DNA of 64,000 nt, taken from the NCBI GenBank assembly GCA_037179515.1, contig JAXCGZ010021098.1, positions 17,166-81,165 of the forward strand, given 5' to 3'. A program made the position numbers and the translations under genes. Below the pieces are notes generated by a model that saw only the letters and a list, made by a program, of their open reading frames with translations, was not told where the DNA came from and made no database searches. Position 1 is the first letter of the stretch. Each line of letters opens with the position of its first letter. Origin of the DNA: Halocaridina rubra. Taxonomy: Eukaryota > Arthropoda > Malacostraca > Decapoda > Atyidae. Positions 1 to 13,079 of this stretch are shown piece by piece.

Positions 1-735
1 CATGTCCTCAGTGCCTCTACTCTCAGGTAGAATATCTTCAATGATATACTCCCAACAACACACAGTGGTCACTCTTTCCAATTGGTGGTTCATACTCAAT
101 TTTTACAATATCCAACACATTATCTGTGAATACTAGATCAAGTAGTGATGGCTCATCCCCACCCCTGGCCCTCGTTGGTTCCATTACATGTTGGTGTAGG
201 AAATTCCCTTGTACGCAATCTAGGAATCTTACCCTGCATGAGTCCTCACCACTGTGTGGGTCAAGATTTATCCAATCTATCTCTTTATGATTAAAATCTC
301 CCATAATCAAAATCCTACATTTTTTTCCCCATGCTATGTTAACAACTGAGTTTATGACTTCAATAGTACCTATATGACTTTCCTCATAAACTTCAAGCCT
401 ATTCTGGTTCCATGGTGGGTTATATACAACAGTTATTATAATGCTCTCTGACCCAGTATTTATGCGAGCAACAAGAAATTCCTTGAACTCACTTTCTATA
501 GCCAAGTTTATTTCTTCAACTTGAATCCTTTCACTTATGAGCAGTGCTATCCCTCAACCAGTCCTCTCAGATCTTTCAACCCTTAGGAAAAACTGTGACA
601 CTATTTATGTCCTCACTCAACTTAAGTCTCTGTAATTGCTACTATATCTGCCTTACTGTTGTGAATCCTATCTTTTAATTCTACTGCCTTACCAGCTAAC
701 CCATCAGCATTTATGTATAACAATCTTAATGATGC
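1..735 (-). pseudogene. LINE-A ORF2 start, endonuclease domain, broken
   Basis: The minus-strand reading begins near 730 with LRLLYINADGLAGKAVELKD and VAITET, the entry of an EEP-type endonuclease of CR1-like LINEs. A stop follows at AITET near 613, and a frameshift follows before the open part at 505-38. That part has GDFNHKEIDW (GDFN catalytic motif) and GKSDHCVLL (SDH motif). The reverse transcriptase lies off the left edge. It shares about the same sequence as the plus-strand endonuclease at 45255-45660. Confidence 0.8.
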
Positions 736-1587
736 CCCATCCCCTGATCTTCTGTCATTATCTTCTTTATCTCCCCTTTGTCTGGAAGAACTCTGAAATG
801 AAAATTTTTCTTCTCTTCTTCATTTCTTTCCTCATTTAACCTTCTTGCCTCTTCCAACAAGTTTTTGATCTCTCCCATCTCTTCCTGTGTTCTGTATCGT
901 CTAATGAACACTTCTCTGCATTCTTGAAGGTCCTTTCGACTTTTTTTTCTCAACAATATTTCCCTACATGTTTCCCGTCTCTCAAAGGTTACTTTTGTTG
1001 GTCTCGGCTTTCCTTCCCTCAAATACTTACCTAGTTGGTGTATGTTTACAATATCCTCAGGACCACAAACTACTCCAAGCTTTCTTATCAGGTCTACAAC
1101 CCTAGCTTTATTTTCTTCAAGTCTCCCCTGCCATGTTGGCTCCTGGGATTCGCTTTTGCCTGAGATTACCACTGTCTTCTCTTTATCAAGGGCCTGTTTA
1201 ATCATTGGATTTGCCCTTTCCATCACAACGTCTTTCATTTTTCGATTACTGTCTCTTTATAGTCAAATGTTTGTATATTTTCCATTGCCACCACCTTTAC
1301 AGCCTCTTTAACTGCCACATTCCCCTTTAGTGCCTCAGCAAAGGAAGTTTTCATGGCATCATGTTCCATATTCAACTCCTGGAACTCTTTTCTAAACTGT
1401 TCAATGTTTTCCTTAATTTGGACATTCCAAGCTGCAATCTCGTCTCTCTCAGAAGAGAGCAGTGAACATCTAATTCATTTAGGTTGTCGTTCAGCTGTTT
1501 TTTATCTTCTTGTTTAGAAATTCTGGTTTCTAGTTCACTCTTTTCCCCTTCCAGTTTCTTTATTCGTGTTTGTAACTGGAGGTTCGA

Positions 1588-1590
<3 letters not shown>
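726..1590 (-). pseudogene. LINE-A ORF1 protein (coiled coil plus basic domain)
   Basis: The open frame 1238-726 encodes a Lys/Arg/Glu-rich product (KTVVISGKSES, KPRPTKVTFERRETCREILL, ending near MTEDQGMGHH) that directly precedes and slightly overlaps the start of ORF2. Upstream, 1590-1240 reads as a heptad-like coiled coil (LQLQTRIKKLEGEKSELETR) broken by a frameshift near 1455 and a stop at 1240. The order coiled coil, basic RNA-binding-like domain, endonuclease is that of a two-ORF LINE. The 5' end abuts a (TA)n tract. Confidence 0.65.

Positions 1591-1672
<82 letters not shown>
1591..1672. repeat. (TA)n microsatellite, 82 bp
   Basis: Uninterrupted TA dinucleotides lie between LINE-A ORF1 and a reversed copy of the composite repeat also seen at 48043 and 63162. 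Confidence 0.97.
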
Positions 1673-1676
<4 letters not shown>

Positions 1677-1840
1677 TAGTTCTTAGAATAACGCGGAGAT
1701 AGGTTCTCAGAAGTACCGCGTATAATAATTTTCGCGTAATTTAATGAGTTATTTTCCATAAGAAACAATGATAATTGGCATAGCTCGTTTCACAACCGTC
1801 CTTTGACACACTATACCAAAGATATAAGATTAGTAAAACA
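1673..1840 (-). repeat. Composite repeat, partial third copy
   Basis: In reverse orientation this matches the right-hand part of the repeats at 48600-48805 and 63720-63910. Shared stretches include CTTATATCTTTGG, TTCTTATGGAAAA, GAGAACCTATCT and CGTTATTCT. As in the copy at 63911, (TA)n lies directly against the end. Divergence is visible by eye, so it is an older copy. Confidence 0.7.
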
Positions 1841-1889
1841 TATTTTATAAGTACATAAAGCAGAAAGACCTGTAGTTATTTATATTAAC

Positions 1890-4590
1890 ATGCATATTGC
1901 AAAGCACATGGACCTTGAATCTCCTGACTTTTATGTTCTCTGGCTGAAAATCTATCTCTCCACTACCACTGTACTCCTTTGCTTCTGCTACTGCTCTCCA
2001 AACTCCACTGACTCTGAATCCTTCTTTGAATATCTGTCCTCTTGCCATCTTCTCACCAACATGGTGAAGTTCTCTATATTGGGGACTTCAATGTACACCA
2101 CAGTGAGTGGCTTACTACTTCTCACACTGATGTGGGAGGAAGTGAGGCCCTTGCTTTCTCTATTATTCACGATCTGGAGCAGAGTATCAAACATCCTATT
2201 CGTGTTCCTGATCGACACGGACATATAGCCAACACTCTTGCTCTATTTCTTACTTGTAATCCTTCAAACTACTCATATGTGCTTTCCCCTCTTGATAAAT
2301 CTGACCACTCTGTGATCTGAATATCTTCCATATTTGCTTCCCTTCCATTAATTCCTCCTACTCAGCACTGCTTTTGGCACTCTGAGCATGCCCAATGAGA
2401 AGATTTGTATAATTTCCTCCTTGTTTTTCAGTGAAATGACTACTGCTTTAGGTCCCACAACTCTGATCTGGTAGCCCTAAAAGTTGCCGAGATCATAACC
2501 TCGGGAATTGAGGCATTCATCCCCTCCTCTATGAAAACTTTCTTACTCTAATCCTTGGTTTAACCATGCCTGCTCCATGGCTATTAAGGCCCGGAATTGG
2601 ACATACTGGTCTTACCAAGCCCCTCCTTCTGATTTAACTTGCTCCACTTTTATTTCAGCTAGAAATCGGTGTACTGCTCAGATTCAAAGGTCTAAAGCTT
2701 CCTTTATAAGAAGGAAAGTTGATGACCGTAACTTCTCTCCCAGTGATAAATGTTTCTGGTCCTCATCCAAAACCTCTCTGACAACTTCTGTAACTCAAGC
2801 TTTCCCCCTCTCATTCGTTCTGATGGGTCTACAGCTCTCTCTTCCACTGACAAAGCCACTCTCTTTGGATAAAATTTTTTTTGCCAACTCTTCTGTAAAC
2901 GATTCTAGTGCACCTGTCCCTCATTCTTTACCCCTCTCTAACCCTAAACCCTCCCTTATCCTTTCTTCAAGCAGTTCAGTTTGCTTGCTAAATACGAACA
3001 AAGCATCTGGTTCCAGTGGTATCCCTGCAAGGTTCCTTAAGGGGTTTGCAGATGAACTGGCACCTGTGCTTTGCCATCTTTTTCACCTCATTCTGTCAAC
3101 CAATATCTATCCTTCATCTTAGAAGGATGCTCTAGTGCAACTGTTCCTTAGAAGGGTAACCGCTCTATTCATTCAGACTACTGACCTATTGCCCTAACCT
3201 CATCTATCACTAAAGTTCTCAAAACTTTGCTCAGTTCTCACTCTTTGAAACGTCTTGAATCTAACTAGCTTATCTCCAATCACCAGTACGGCTTTCGCAT
3301 GGCAAGATCAAGTGGTGATCTCCTGTCCTATCTTACTCAAGTATGGTCATCTTCTCTGAGGAACTATGGGGCATCATTCGTTATTGCTATTGATATCTCA
3401 AAGGCTTTTGACAGTCTGGCACAAGGCTCTGTTGGCCAAACTCCCTGCTTATTGCTTTACCCCTTCTCTCTCTTCTTTGATTTCCAGTTTTCTTTCTGAC
3501 TATTTTATATCTGTGGTTGTTGACGTTGCAACATCTACCCCTTTCCCTGTTACCAGTAGTGTTCCACAGGACTCTGTTCTTTCACCTACTCTGTTCTTTC
3601 TCTTCATCAACGATCTTCTTCAGTCCCCATCCTCCTCTCTTCTTCACACCTTTGCCAATGATTCTACCCTTCATGTTTCCTCTGCCTTTTCTTCACAACC
3701 TTCATCAGCTACTCCGATTTGCAGAGGGTATCTGAGATGAGCACCCAAAATTTAGTTATATTTAGTGCCTCAAAAACAGTCTCTGGCTATTTCATATCTT
3801 CTTTTCCTCTTGAAAGCCCTATTGTCTTCGAAACTAATGAAATTATTCCTCTTAATCTATTAATATATTAAGAATCCAGATAGCCTCTAACTTGTCTGGG
3901 AGGAATCATATAATCCAAATTTTAGATCTGCATCCAAATAATTGGGGGGTTTACACTTACTTAAAATTTATAAAGGTCTTATGCATCCCTGCTTAGAATA
4001 TTGCTCACACAATTGGGGTGCTTCTTCATACACCTATCTCCTTGATTGGGTTGAATCTAAGGCAGTCGACTCATTAATGACGTTTCTCTTACTTTTAATC
4101 TGGATTAATTTTCTCTTTGCCATAAGGTATCATCTCTACCTCGTTTCTATCACTACTTCTTCCTTCGATGCTCTGATGAGTTGGTGAGTTGCATCCCTCC
4201 ACCACTGCCAAGGCCACGTAACACTCGCCAAGCGGCCTCGTCTCACAGGTTACTGTGTGGGGATTTATAGCTCGCGGCTTGGTCAGTGCAGTGAATGCTT
4301 CTTCCCATCTACCTCCAAACTCTGGAACTCTCTTCCCCCTTCTGTCTTTCCTAATTCTTATAACCCATCTTCCATCAAAAAATGGATCTATTGTCATCTA
4401 AGGGCCTAATCCAGCCATATCTCTAGGTTCTCTGTGCTTCGACTATTCTTTTAGCCAGTCCTTTTCCTATTGTGTATAATTACCTCATCTCTGCCTTGTC
4501 CCTAACCTTTTACTTTTTATTCGTGCCCGGGCCGTTATTGATGAGGGCAATTTTCTTGCTTGTCCTAGTGTCATACTCATAAATAAAAAA
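1890..4590 (+). mobile_element. LINE-B copy 1 (Jockey-like non-LTR retrotransposon), degenerate
   Basis: Pieces in several frames follow the order of LINE-B at 23170-26589. Endonuclease remains are at 1905-2320 (YIGDFNVHHSEWL, LDKSDHSVI). A linker with SIAMAIKARN-like sequence is at 2570-3120. Reverse transcriptase remains are at 3240-3740 (ISKAFDSL, VPQDSVLSPTLF, FANDSTL, where the catalytic FADD has become FAND). The C-terminal part lies at 3940-4400. The 3' end has GGGCCGTTATTGATGAGGGC and runs into (TA)n at 4592. It is inactive. Confidence 0.85.

Positions 4591-4591
<1 letters not shown>

Positions 4592-4682
<91 letters not shown>
4592..4682. repeat. (TA)n microsatellite between two convergent LINE 3' ends
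   Basis: About 90 bp of pure TA. The plus-strand LINE-B ends on its left side and the minus-strand RTE-like LINE ends on its right side. Confidence 0.97.
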
Positions 4683-4684
<2 letters not shown>

Positions 4685-4699
4685 TTTCACCTTTCACCA

Positions 4700-5677
<978 letters not shown>

Positions 5678-5826
5678 AAATAACAAACAAGTTAAGTTCC
5701 AGAAGTCCGTTCATAAGTAGAATTGTTTGTAAGTTCAATTTAGGTAAGAAAAAGTACTGTACAGGCTTTTGTTCATATCTGTGTGTTCGTAACTCGGATA
5801 TTTGTAAGTAGGGGAGCGTCTGTAAG

Positions 5827-6729
<903 letters not shown>

Positions 6730-6893
6730 CTTTGTGTGGTAAAGATACAGTTACAATATATGGAATGTCCTTCTCAACAAATAATTGTGCATCAACAATG
6801 AGACCAAGAGATTTAAAGTTCTCTGTTATGCTAATATTTCTCTGGCGGTTCCAAACAGTAATGTTTGCACTTGCTTGGCTCTCGTGTTCACAT
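6730..6893 (-). CDS. Exon T of the downstream chain
   Basis: The acceptor AATTTTCAG borders 6893 and the donor GTGAAT starts at 6729. Phase is 2 to 1. Its first base completes the Val codon of exon S, giving a continuous frame. It reads CEHESQASANITVWNRQRN, later LGLIVDAQLFVEKDI, with sequons NIT and NIS, so it is again probably extracellular. The following exon would lie left of 6500, where only LINEs and (TA)n are seen, so the chain continues beyond the window or past the inserted elements. Confidence 0.55.
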
Positions 6894-7185
6894 CTGAAAA
6901 TTGAAATTGAAATGAATATGAATGGCAAGATTTATTTACAGAGATTAATTTCTTTACAATTCCATCAGTACTGGTAATCTTAGGAATACCTAAAACTGAA
7001 TAAACACTTAATCTGGAATCAAGCCTTGGCATCAAAATATTTATCAAACACTGATATAAGTTACTAAAGAAGTGTAGCTTTGAGACATGTGAATTATGTT
7101 TTTCCAGCCCATGGTATCAACCATAGTAAAAAGGTTTAAAATAAAAAAATATGAATCACAGAGGGGAGTATCTATTTTCACTTAC

Positions 7186-7295
7186 ACTATGTCTATAGCT
7201 ACCCGTGTGTTTGTAGATGGGCTACCAAGAATAAACTTTGGTCTATTTACTTCTTCAGAGGGTAGAAAATGAACGTCATCCTCAACCTGTAATAC
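7186..7295 (-). CDS. Exon S of the downstream chain
   Basis: The acceptor ATTCTTAG borders 7295 and the donor GTAAGT starts at 7185. A second possible acceptor lies 9 nt inside. Phase is 0 to 2. It reads VLQVEDDVHFLPSEEV and then KFILGSPSTNTRVAIDI. The intron from exon R is only 66 nt. No repeat motif of exons A to O is visible. Function unrecognised. Confidence 0.55.
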
Positions 7296-7361
7296 CTAAG
7301 AATAATTCAAAGTTTTAAGATAGCTCAGTACTTGAATTCTTTATTACATATTGCCACTTAC

Positions 7362-7410
7362 CAATATTCTACGGTCTTCAAGGTCACGATGCTGTGCACT
7401 CGGCAATAGT
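7362..7410 (-). CDS. Exon R, short exon of the downstream chain
   Basis: The acceptor AAACCAG borders 7410 and the donor GTAAGT starts at 7361. Phase is 2 to 0, 49 nt. It reads LLPSAQHRDLEDRRIL. A longer frame across the same DNA ends in phase 2 and cannot join exon S, so the short phase-0 reading is preferred. It does not join exon Q directly (phase 1 against 2), so an unseen exon or a separate gene is needed. Confidence 0.45.
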
Positions 7411-7899
7411 CTGGTTTAAGTTCGTAAGCTAATAAAGTTCTATTTGAAAACAAGATTCGATATAGAAAGTTGTCATTATATTCTGTTAAAAGGCAGTTAT
7501 TATAAATGTTAATATTCAAAGAAAATATGCTAGTCCACTGTACAAACAATTATCTAATATAATAGCTGGTATTATAATGGTCTTTAAAATAAACTGTTTC
7601 ATACACAATGCCTTCTCGAGATAAATTCAACGGTATAGCCACAACCAAATGCCTCTCTTGGGCAGAGATATGATGAAACACACCCAGTGCTTCCATCTTC
7701 CCCATGGCCTATTTCTGATTAAGGTACCAAATGATTATTCTTGTAAGAGTCCAAACAATCTGTATTTGTTTCAATCTCCCCATTACGTTTTCTCTCTCAC
7801 ATCTGTCATTCTCTCCCATCCCTGACCTTTTGGAATTATTTAACTTCACAACTTCCTTCCAAAGAACATCTCCAGTAAAACAGTTTCATTTTTTACAAT

Positions 7900-8230
7900 G
7901 CTATCAGGGTCGCTACACTCACTACCATGACTTATTAAAGGCCTATGCTTGAATATACAGCGCTCTTCTGGAAACATGAATTGCACGAAGTTCAAAGATA
8001 TGCCACGAATTTGGTGATAGACAAGTAATCTCAGTTAAAAGGAAAGGCTGAGGGAGCTAGATAACACCACTCTAAGCTAGAAAAATAAGGGGGATATGGT
8101 AATGGCATTTGAATTCTTCCAAGTTTTTGACAGAGTTCATGGGGAAAAATACTTTGATATGGGTGGTTCAAGAACTAGCAGTCATAGGTTGGAGTTTCGT
8201 AGGAAAACTGTGCAGGCTGTAAGGAAATAG
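7900..8230 (+). pseudogene. Old LINE-A C-terminal relic
   Basis: A degenerate match to the end of LINE-A ORF2. It keeps the order CTTCTGGAAACATGAATTGC, AAGTTCAAAGATATGCCACG, AGGCTGAGGGAGCTAGA, GGGGGATATGGTAATGGCAT and GTTCAAGAACTAGCAGTCAT. Many stops are present. Confidence 0.7.
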
Positions 8231-8329
8231 CTTTTAATATAAAAATAAGCAATAAGTGGAATACGTATTAGTAAAATACCGAAAGAAACCGGGAAATGAG
8301 GAATTATGAACATAGAGTTATTTCTTGTG

Positions 8330-9275
8330 AAGACAATTAGAAAAACAGAAAAATAATTGAAATGCTTAGAGGGGAAAAGAATGAGCTGCATAATAAAATT
8401 TCCAGAGTGGGAAAACAAAAGACTTGCGTGATAGCTTAAATGACTTGAAAGTTAGTGCCATGCTACATCCTGAAAGAGATGAAATAGCAGTTTGAAATGT
8501 TAACATGGGGAAGAATACTGAGCACTTTAGAAGAGATTTCCAGGATCTTAATACACGAGCATTAAAAAATCATTCACATATACAGTGAAAAGGTGATACT
8601 GGAAATTTGGGAGCAAGCACTTTGATAAACATAGGTACTTGATAAATAATATCAGTGGTAATATTGGGTATTTGCGATTCTTAATAGTTAACATGGCTGG
8701 GGAGACTTGAACATCAGAAAGCTAGGGGTTCAAATCTGATAAGGAAGCTGAAAGTATAGTCATGTCCAAAAAATACTCTAAGCATTCACTAAGTTCGTTT
8801 AGGATGAAAAGGTTAGTTCAGTCAAGGTAATATTTGATAGGGAAGACATGAAGGAAAAAATTGGCAAGGGCAAAAACTAAGTTGTCAAGAATAGAGGACA
8901 GTCTTCACTCGACGTGATAGAACAAAGAGATGTAAATGATAAATTTATACAGGAAGCAGAAGTTTAATAGAAGGATAAAATGAGAATTAATAAAAATGTT
9001 TTACTTCAGAGTTTATTCAAACTAGGGGTGATCAAAGAAAAAGTTAGGAATCCAAAGATGAAGAATCATTAAGACTTCTCTTCGCAAATGAGGATGGGAT
9101 AGCTGATAAGGCAGTAACCTTAAAGATACTATACAAGAGGGTAAGCCACATAGTAGTAATTACAGGGACAAAATGTGATAAGTACTAGAGAGGAAAAGAA
9201 AGAGAAAATGGCCAAGAGGAAAGAAGCTACGAGCATTGGGCTTTATCCCATGAGTACAGTTATGTAATTACAAAT
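8330..9275 (+). pseudogene. Old LINE-A relic, ORF1 to ORF2 start, then 3' tail
   Basis: The relic matches the ORF1 copy at the left edge of the window on the opposite strand: KNELHNKIS, then ERDEIAV, then SSVKVIFDREDMKE (compare PTKVTFERRET). Near 9095 it has NEDGIADKAV, equivalent to the ORF2 entry NADGLAGKAV. After a deletion of most of ORF2 it ends with the LINE-A tail (GGGCTTTATCCCATGAG, TATGTAATTAC). All frames are broken. Confidence 0.6.
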
Positions 9276-10803
9276 CTCAATGCCTTTTCTCTTCCTGACC
9301 TATTCATACAGATACCTTACAGTTTTAATAAACCCATACTTTATCCCCAATTCATGCTACTGCATGGCCAATCACCTTTCTATGCAAGACACATCCAAAT
9401 AACGTCTCTTGATACTATTTAGTAGCTTCATCTTCTATTTCTAGTACATTAAATCTTGTCTTCTTTTCCAATGTAAAACAGATCTACACATGGCCTTTGT
9501 AGGTCTTTTTGTACACTTCCCTCCTGTAATAGACATTAATCAGTCTACACAACCTAATTAGAGCGAACCCTGACACCTACTTCACAAAATCTGTAGATAT
9601 TTCTTACATCTCGTACTATTTCCTTCTTGTCTGCTTTCAGAGCTCTAACCATCCTTTTTCTATCCTTACTCTACACGGATTGAATTCCTACTCTTTTCAA
9701 ACAATGCCCCTATCACTATCATCCTCCATCGTAAATTCTCCCTCTACGTCTGGCCCTATTCACTTGAATCGGTTTTAAATAATCCATCAGCCCATTCCAG
9801 TGTTTCTGTACAACATTACATTGTGTATCTTACTCGGCTTTTCTTAGAAAAAATTACCCACTCCCTCACGCACAACTTCCTTAATGCTAGAATATGATCT
9901 TATAAGATACATGTCCTATGATACTTTTTTCCCTTTTATCATTCCTCATTCCACCACTCACAATCTATCACTCTCCCTTTTTCCTAATCTCATTACTCCA
10001 CTTGATATTACACTTTTCCATATTTTACTACCCTTCCACCCTCTTGCTTTGTCATCTATTGTTATCTCACAAGTATTAATACCTCATTACCTTACATCTC
10101 CTTTTCATGCCATCTCACCCAATTTTAACTTGAATTCCATAACTAACTGGTTTGAAATATCTATCTTTAGAAGTCACAACACACAATCATCCAATGTCAG
10201 TCATTTATTTGCTCACTATCAAATCCAAGCAATGTTTATAGTCCAAACTTCTCATGAAAGTGTTTTTTCTCTTTCTGCACAAAAGTATTATTAACCTGTC
10301 CAGTCCGCTTACTCCTGGCACACAAATCTTGCATGTTGAAATATCAATATGAAAATCACCCATCCTTGCAAACTCATCTATTTTTTCTATTAAAAACTAG
10401 CTAATTTTAAAAAAAAATGCACTCTCTCCTTCCGGGTCTATTCTGCTATCAGGGTCTAAAGGCACTTAATTACTACTAACACATCTTTGATTACTCAAAT
10501 CTTTACCCATTAAATTCTTTGCACTGTGTCAGTCAATTGCACATCTCAATAAAGATATCGTCAGTCTCTAACTAGCTTGCTTCTACACGATAGACTCTCT
10601 TCTTCAATTTCCAATATATATCCTTCCTCACACTGTAACTTCATTTCTCAATATACAAAGACATCCAGCTTTCTTTCATTATACATTTTCTCAGTTTCAT
10701 ATTGCTTTACAAGCACATCATAAATATGCAACTTAGAGGCTGTGGAAAGTTTTCCTAACCAGATTAGTTCTCGTTTCTTTCAAAATTTTGTAAGAGAATA
10801 ATT
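9276..10803. other. Intronic sequence without recognised feature
   Basis: A pyrimidine-rich stretch on the plus strand. A plus-strand frame at 9884-10294 (136 codons) is rich in Ser, His, Leu, Ile and Pro and has no recognised motif. It looks like low-complexity noise. Confidence 0.5.
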
Positions 10804-10868
10804 CTAACGATATGAAAGGAATATAGGTGGAATTTTTTCTCTCCCTTTTCTTATTGGTGGATTCTTAC

Positions 10869-11150
10869 CACAAATAGAAAATACAGGTTTGTAATACTCT
10901 CTTCTCAACCATACATACCTCATATACATTCGTGACAGCTTGGCAAAAAGAACCCACAGCAGAGCTAAGAATACTAAGAAAAGTATTGCTGGCATTATTG
11001 CTCGCATATATGCTTGGGTACTGCACAAATCTAAGAAGTCCATACTTGTTTGTAGGGTGGAATTTTTTCTTTTCAACATACGCCAGTTTAGAAAACATAG
11101 CTGAATGATTATGAAAGAGAATAATATCTTTAGTAATCTGAAATTCAATA
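10869..11150 (-). CDS. Host gene exon Q with transmembrane segment
   Basis: The acceptor CTTGTCAG borders 11150 and the start phase is 1. One reading gives a hydrophobic stretch at residues 9-21, then a basic linker and a strong membrane span at residues 51-70 (AIMPAILFLVFLALLWVLFA) followed by Lys/Arg-rich sequence, the usual order for a cytoplasmic side. A donor GTAAGA at 10868 would end the exon in phase 1. If it is not used, the frame stops at 10804. A second frame through the same DNA is also open to 10865, so the assignment is moderate. Confidence 0.55.
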
Positions 11151-11246
11151 CTGACAAGACACATATCCAATATCATAATTAAAATATACAATGTAATATA
11201 CCTTTTCAAGATAACTTTTGATACGGTTTGTATCAGGTACACATAC

Positions 11247-11433
11247 TTTGAGATTTTTTGTAATTCTCCTTGCTTAAAACTTGTGCAGAATGCAATTGTT
11301 TCTTCAATTTTCTCCACTGCTTTAAAACTTTTGTCTTTGTTGAAATCAAGTTCTTCGCATGATCCTTCATCTTTATTTGTTTGAGCCTTTCTTCATCAAC
11401 TGCTGTGGAAACGTGTACCTCTTCCTCAAATGT
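11247..11433 (-). CDS. Host gene exon P, Lys-rich segment before the membrane span
   Basis: The acceptor TTCTTAACAG borders 11433 and the donor GTATGT starts at 11246. Phase is 0 to 1, 187 nt. The reading begins TFEEEVHVSTAVDEERLKQ and continues with a strongly basic, probably helical stretch (LKQWRKLKKQL). Unlike exons A to O it has no sequons and no repeat motif. An alternative frame over the second half (SCEELDFNKDKSFKAVEKIE) is also open and could end at a different donor at 11201, so the frame is not settled. I prefer the first reading because it needs no frameshift. Confidence 0.55.
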
Positions 11434-11439
11434 CTGTTA

Positions 11440-12165
11440 AGAAAGTGTGTAGTTAATGAAAAGATTTAAGACAAAAGAGAACACTGAAAACAAAACATAC
11501 GGACTATAACAGAATATAAAAAAAAATAGATAAGGGATTAATTACTATAAAAACTGTATCCATTCAAATAAAGATCATACCATGGTATGCTTTGTAACTC
11601 ATGATTACTAAAAATAAGTAAGGCAGGTCCTGATGCATTAAAGGAATTATACAAATACAGTTTATACAAAGGCCAAAATCCATCTCGTCAGGGGGGATAT
11701 ACTTTTGAAGAATATATTTAGCTTTTTGAATGAGTATGTACTTGTAAAAAAAAATCAGGTATGTATTCTTCAGTTGCAGTCCATAATCTTCAGTTGTTCG
11801 CTGTTGATGTAAGGTCCAAATAATTCATGAGCTTCCAAAATCCCATGCTGTCATCAAACAACAGACAGTATTCCCTAAATCAAACAACAGCCAAATACCC
11901 TCACCAACCATTGCTCTCCCTTCAATCATCTTCACCTCCTCATGATAATAAATTAAATAAAAATATGACAACCGACTCGTCATCGGATGTATGAGACAGC
12001 TCCAAACATATCCAGCTTATACACCTTTCATCAACCATAGACAAAGCACATCAGCAACAGTCACAAGCACTCATCCACCCATGGCCCTGACAATATAAGC
12101 AACATACATTGTTGACACCTGGGACTACAAGGTACACAATATGACTTAAGAGAAGACAGATCAAC
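11440..12165. other. Intronic sequence without recognised feature
   Basis: The intron upstream of exon P. No coding or transposon similarity was seen before the LINE-A match begins near 12166. Confidence 0.5.
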
Positions 12166-12610
12166 AGTAACAAACTAATAAGAATTTTATGATGAAGTAA
12201 GCCGGATCTTAGAGGAGAGTACTGGGCGGTTTGCATCTTCCTTTTTTTTCAAAAAACATTTTATACGGTCCCACAAAGGAGACTTATTAAGAAGTTGCAA
12301 GGTATAACAAGAATATGTCGAAATGTCCTGGAATGGATAAAAACTTATTTAGAAGGAAGGGAACAGAGGGTTAAAAGTAAGACACTCCGTGTCTGAATGG
12401 AGAAGAGTTAGTAGTGAGGTTCCACAGGGTTCAGGTTTAGGGTCACTATTGTTCCTTGTATACGTAAATGACTTACCAGAGTCTATAAATTCATTCGTGA
12501 ATATGTTTGCAGATGATGCAAAGATTGTGAAAAATGTAAAAGATGAGAACAATGGTAGAGTATTTCAAGATGACCTAAATAGATTGCATAAGTGACCAGA
12601 AAGGTGGCTA
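12166..12610 (+). pseudogene. LINE-A reverse transcriptase fragment
   Basis: It matches LINE-A from the finger region (AATAAGAATTTTATGATGAA) to just after the catalytic box. The reading 12389-12595 has SEVPQGSGLGSLLFLVYVND and FADDAKIVK. A run of T near 12245 and several substitutions break the upstream frame. Confidence 0.85.
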
Positions 12611-13030
12611 ATAACATGGCTCCTGCCATTGAGTGGTCAAGCTTGGGCCTTCTTGCACTTGTACCCATTGTCATTAACTTGCATTTTAAAGTATTGAATT
12701 TCATTAGCCACTTTTCTGACCACTCATGCTAGTCAGACTATTTAGCTCTTCCTGAAGTTCTCTACTAATGTTACCATGTCTTACTTTCTTCACAATCTTT
12801 GCATCATCTGCAAACATTCATAAATAAATTTACAGACTCTGGTAGGTCATTTACATATACAAGGGACAAAGGTGGCCCTAAAACTGAGCCCTGTAGAACT
12901 CCACCACTAACTCTTCTCCTTTCAGACACTGAGTTACTTACTGTAACCCTCTGTTCCTTTCCAAGTAAATTTTCATCCATTCCAAGACATTTCCACCTAT
13001 TCTCACCACTGCTTGCAGCTTCTTAATAAG
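12611..13030 (-). pseudogene. LINE-A reverse transcriptase fragment, inverted
   Basis: In reverse orientation this covers about the same part of LINE-A as the preceding fragment and slightly more: from the RIGGNVLEW-like region near 13010, through VYVNDLPESV, to ARRPKLDHSMAG near 12630. The two therefore form an imperfect inverted repeat of about 300 bp with a short centre near 12610. Confidence 0.85.
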
Positions 13031-13079
13031 TGTATACGTGTTTGGGACTCGAGGGTTTATTAGGGGGGCAATGCAAAAT

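Noticed and set aside
7358..7549. A longer reading of exon R starting after the acceptor near 7477
   Set aside because: It ends in phase 2 at the good donor and cannot join exon S, which is open only in phase 0. The shorter reading fits.
9884..10294. A 136-codon plus-strand frame
   Set aside because: Low-complexity Ser/His/Leu/Ile text, no motif, no splice context, and opposite in strand to the host gene.
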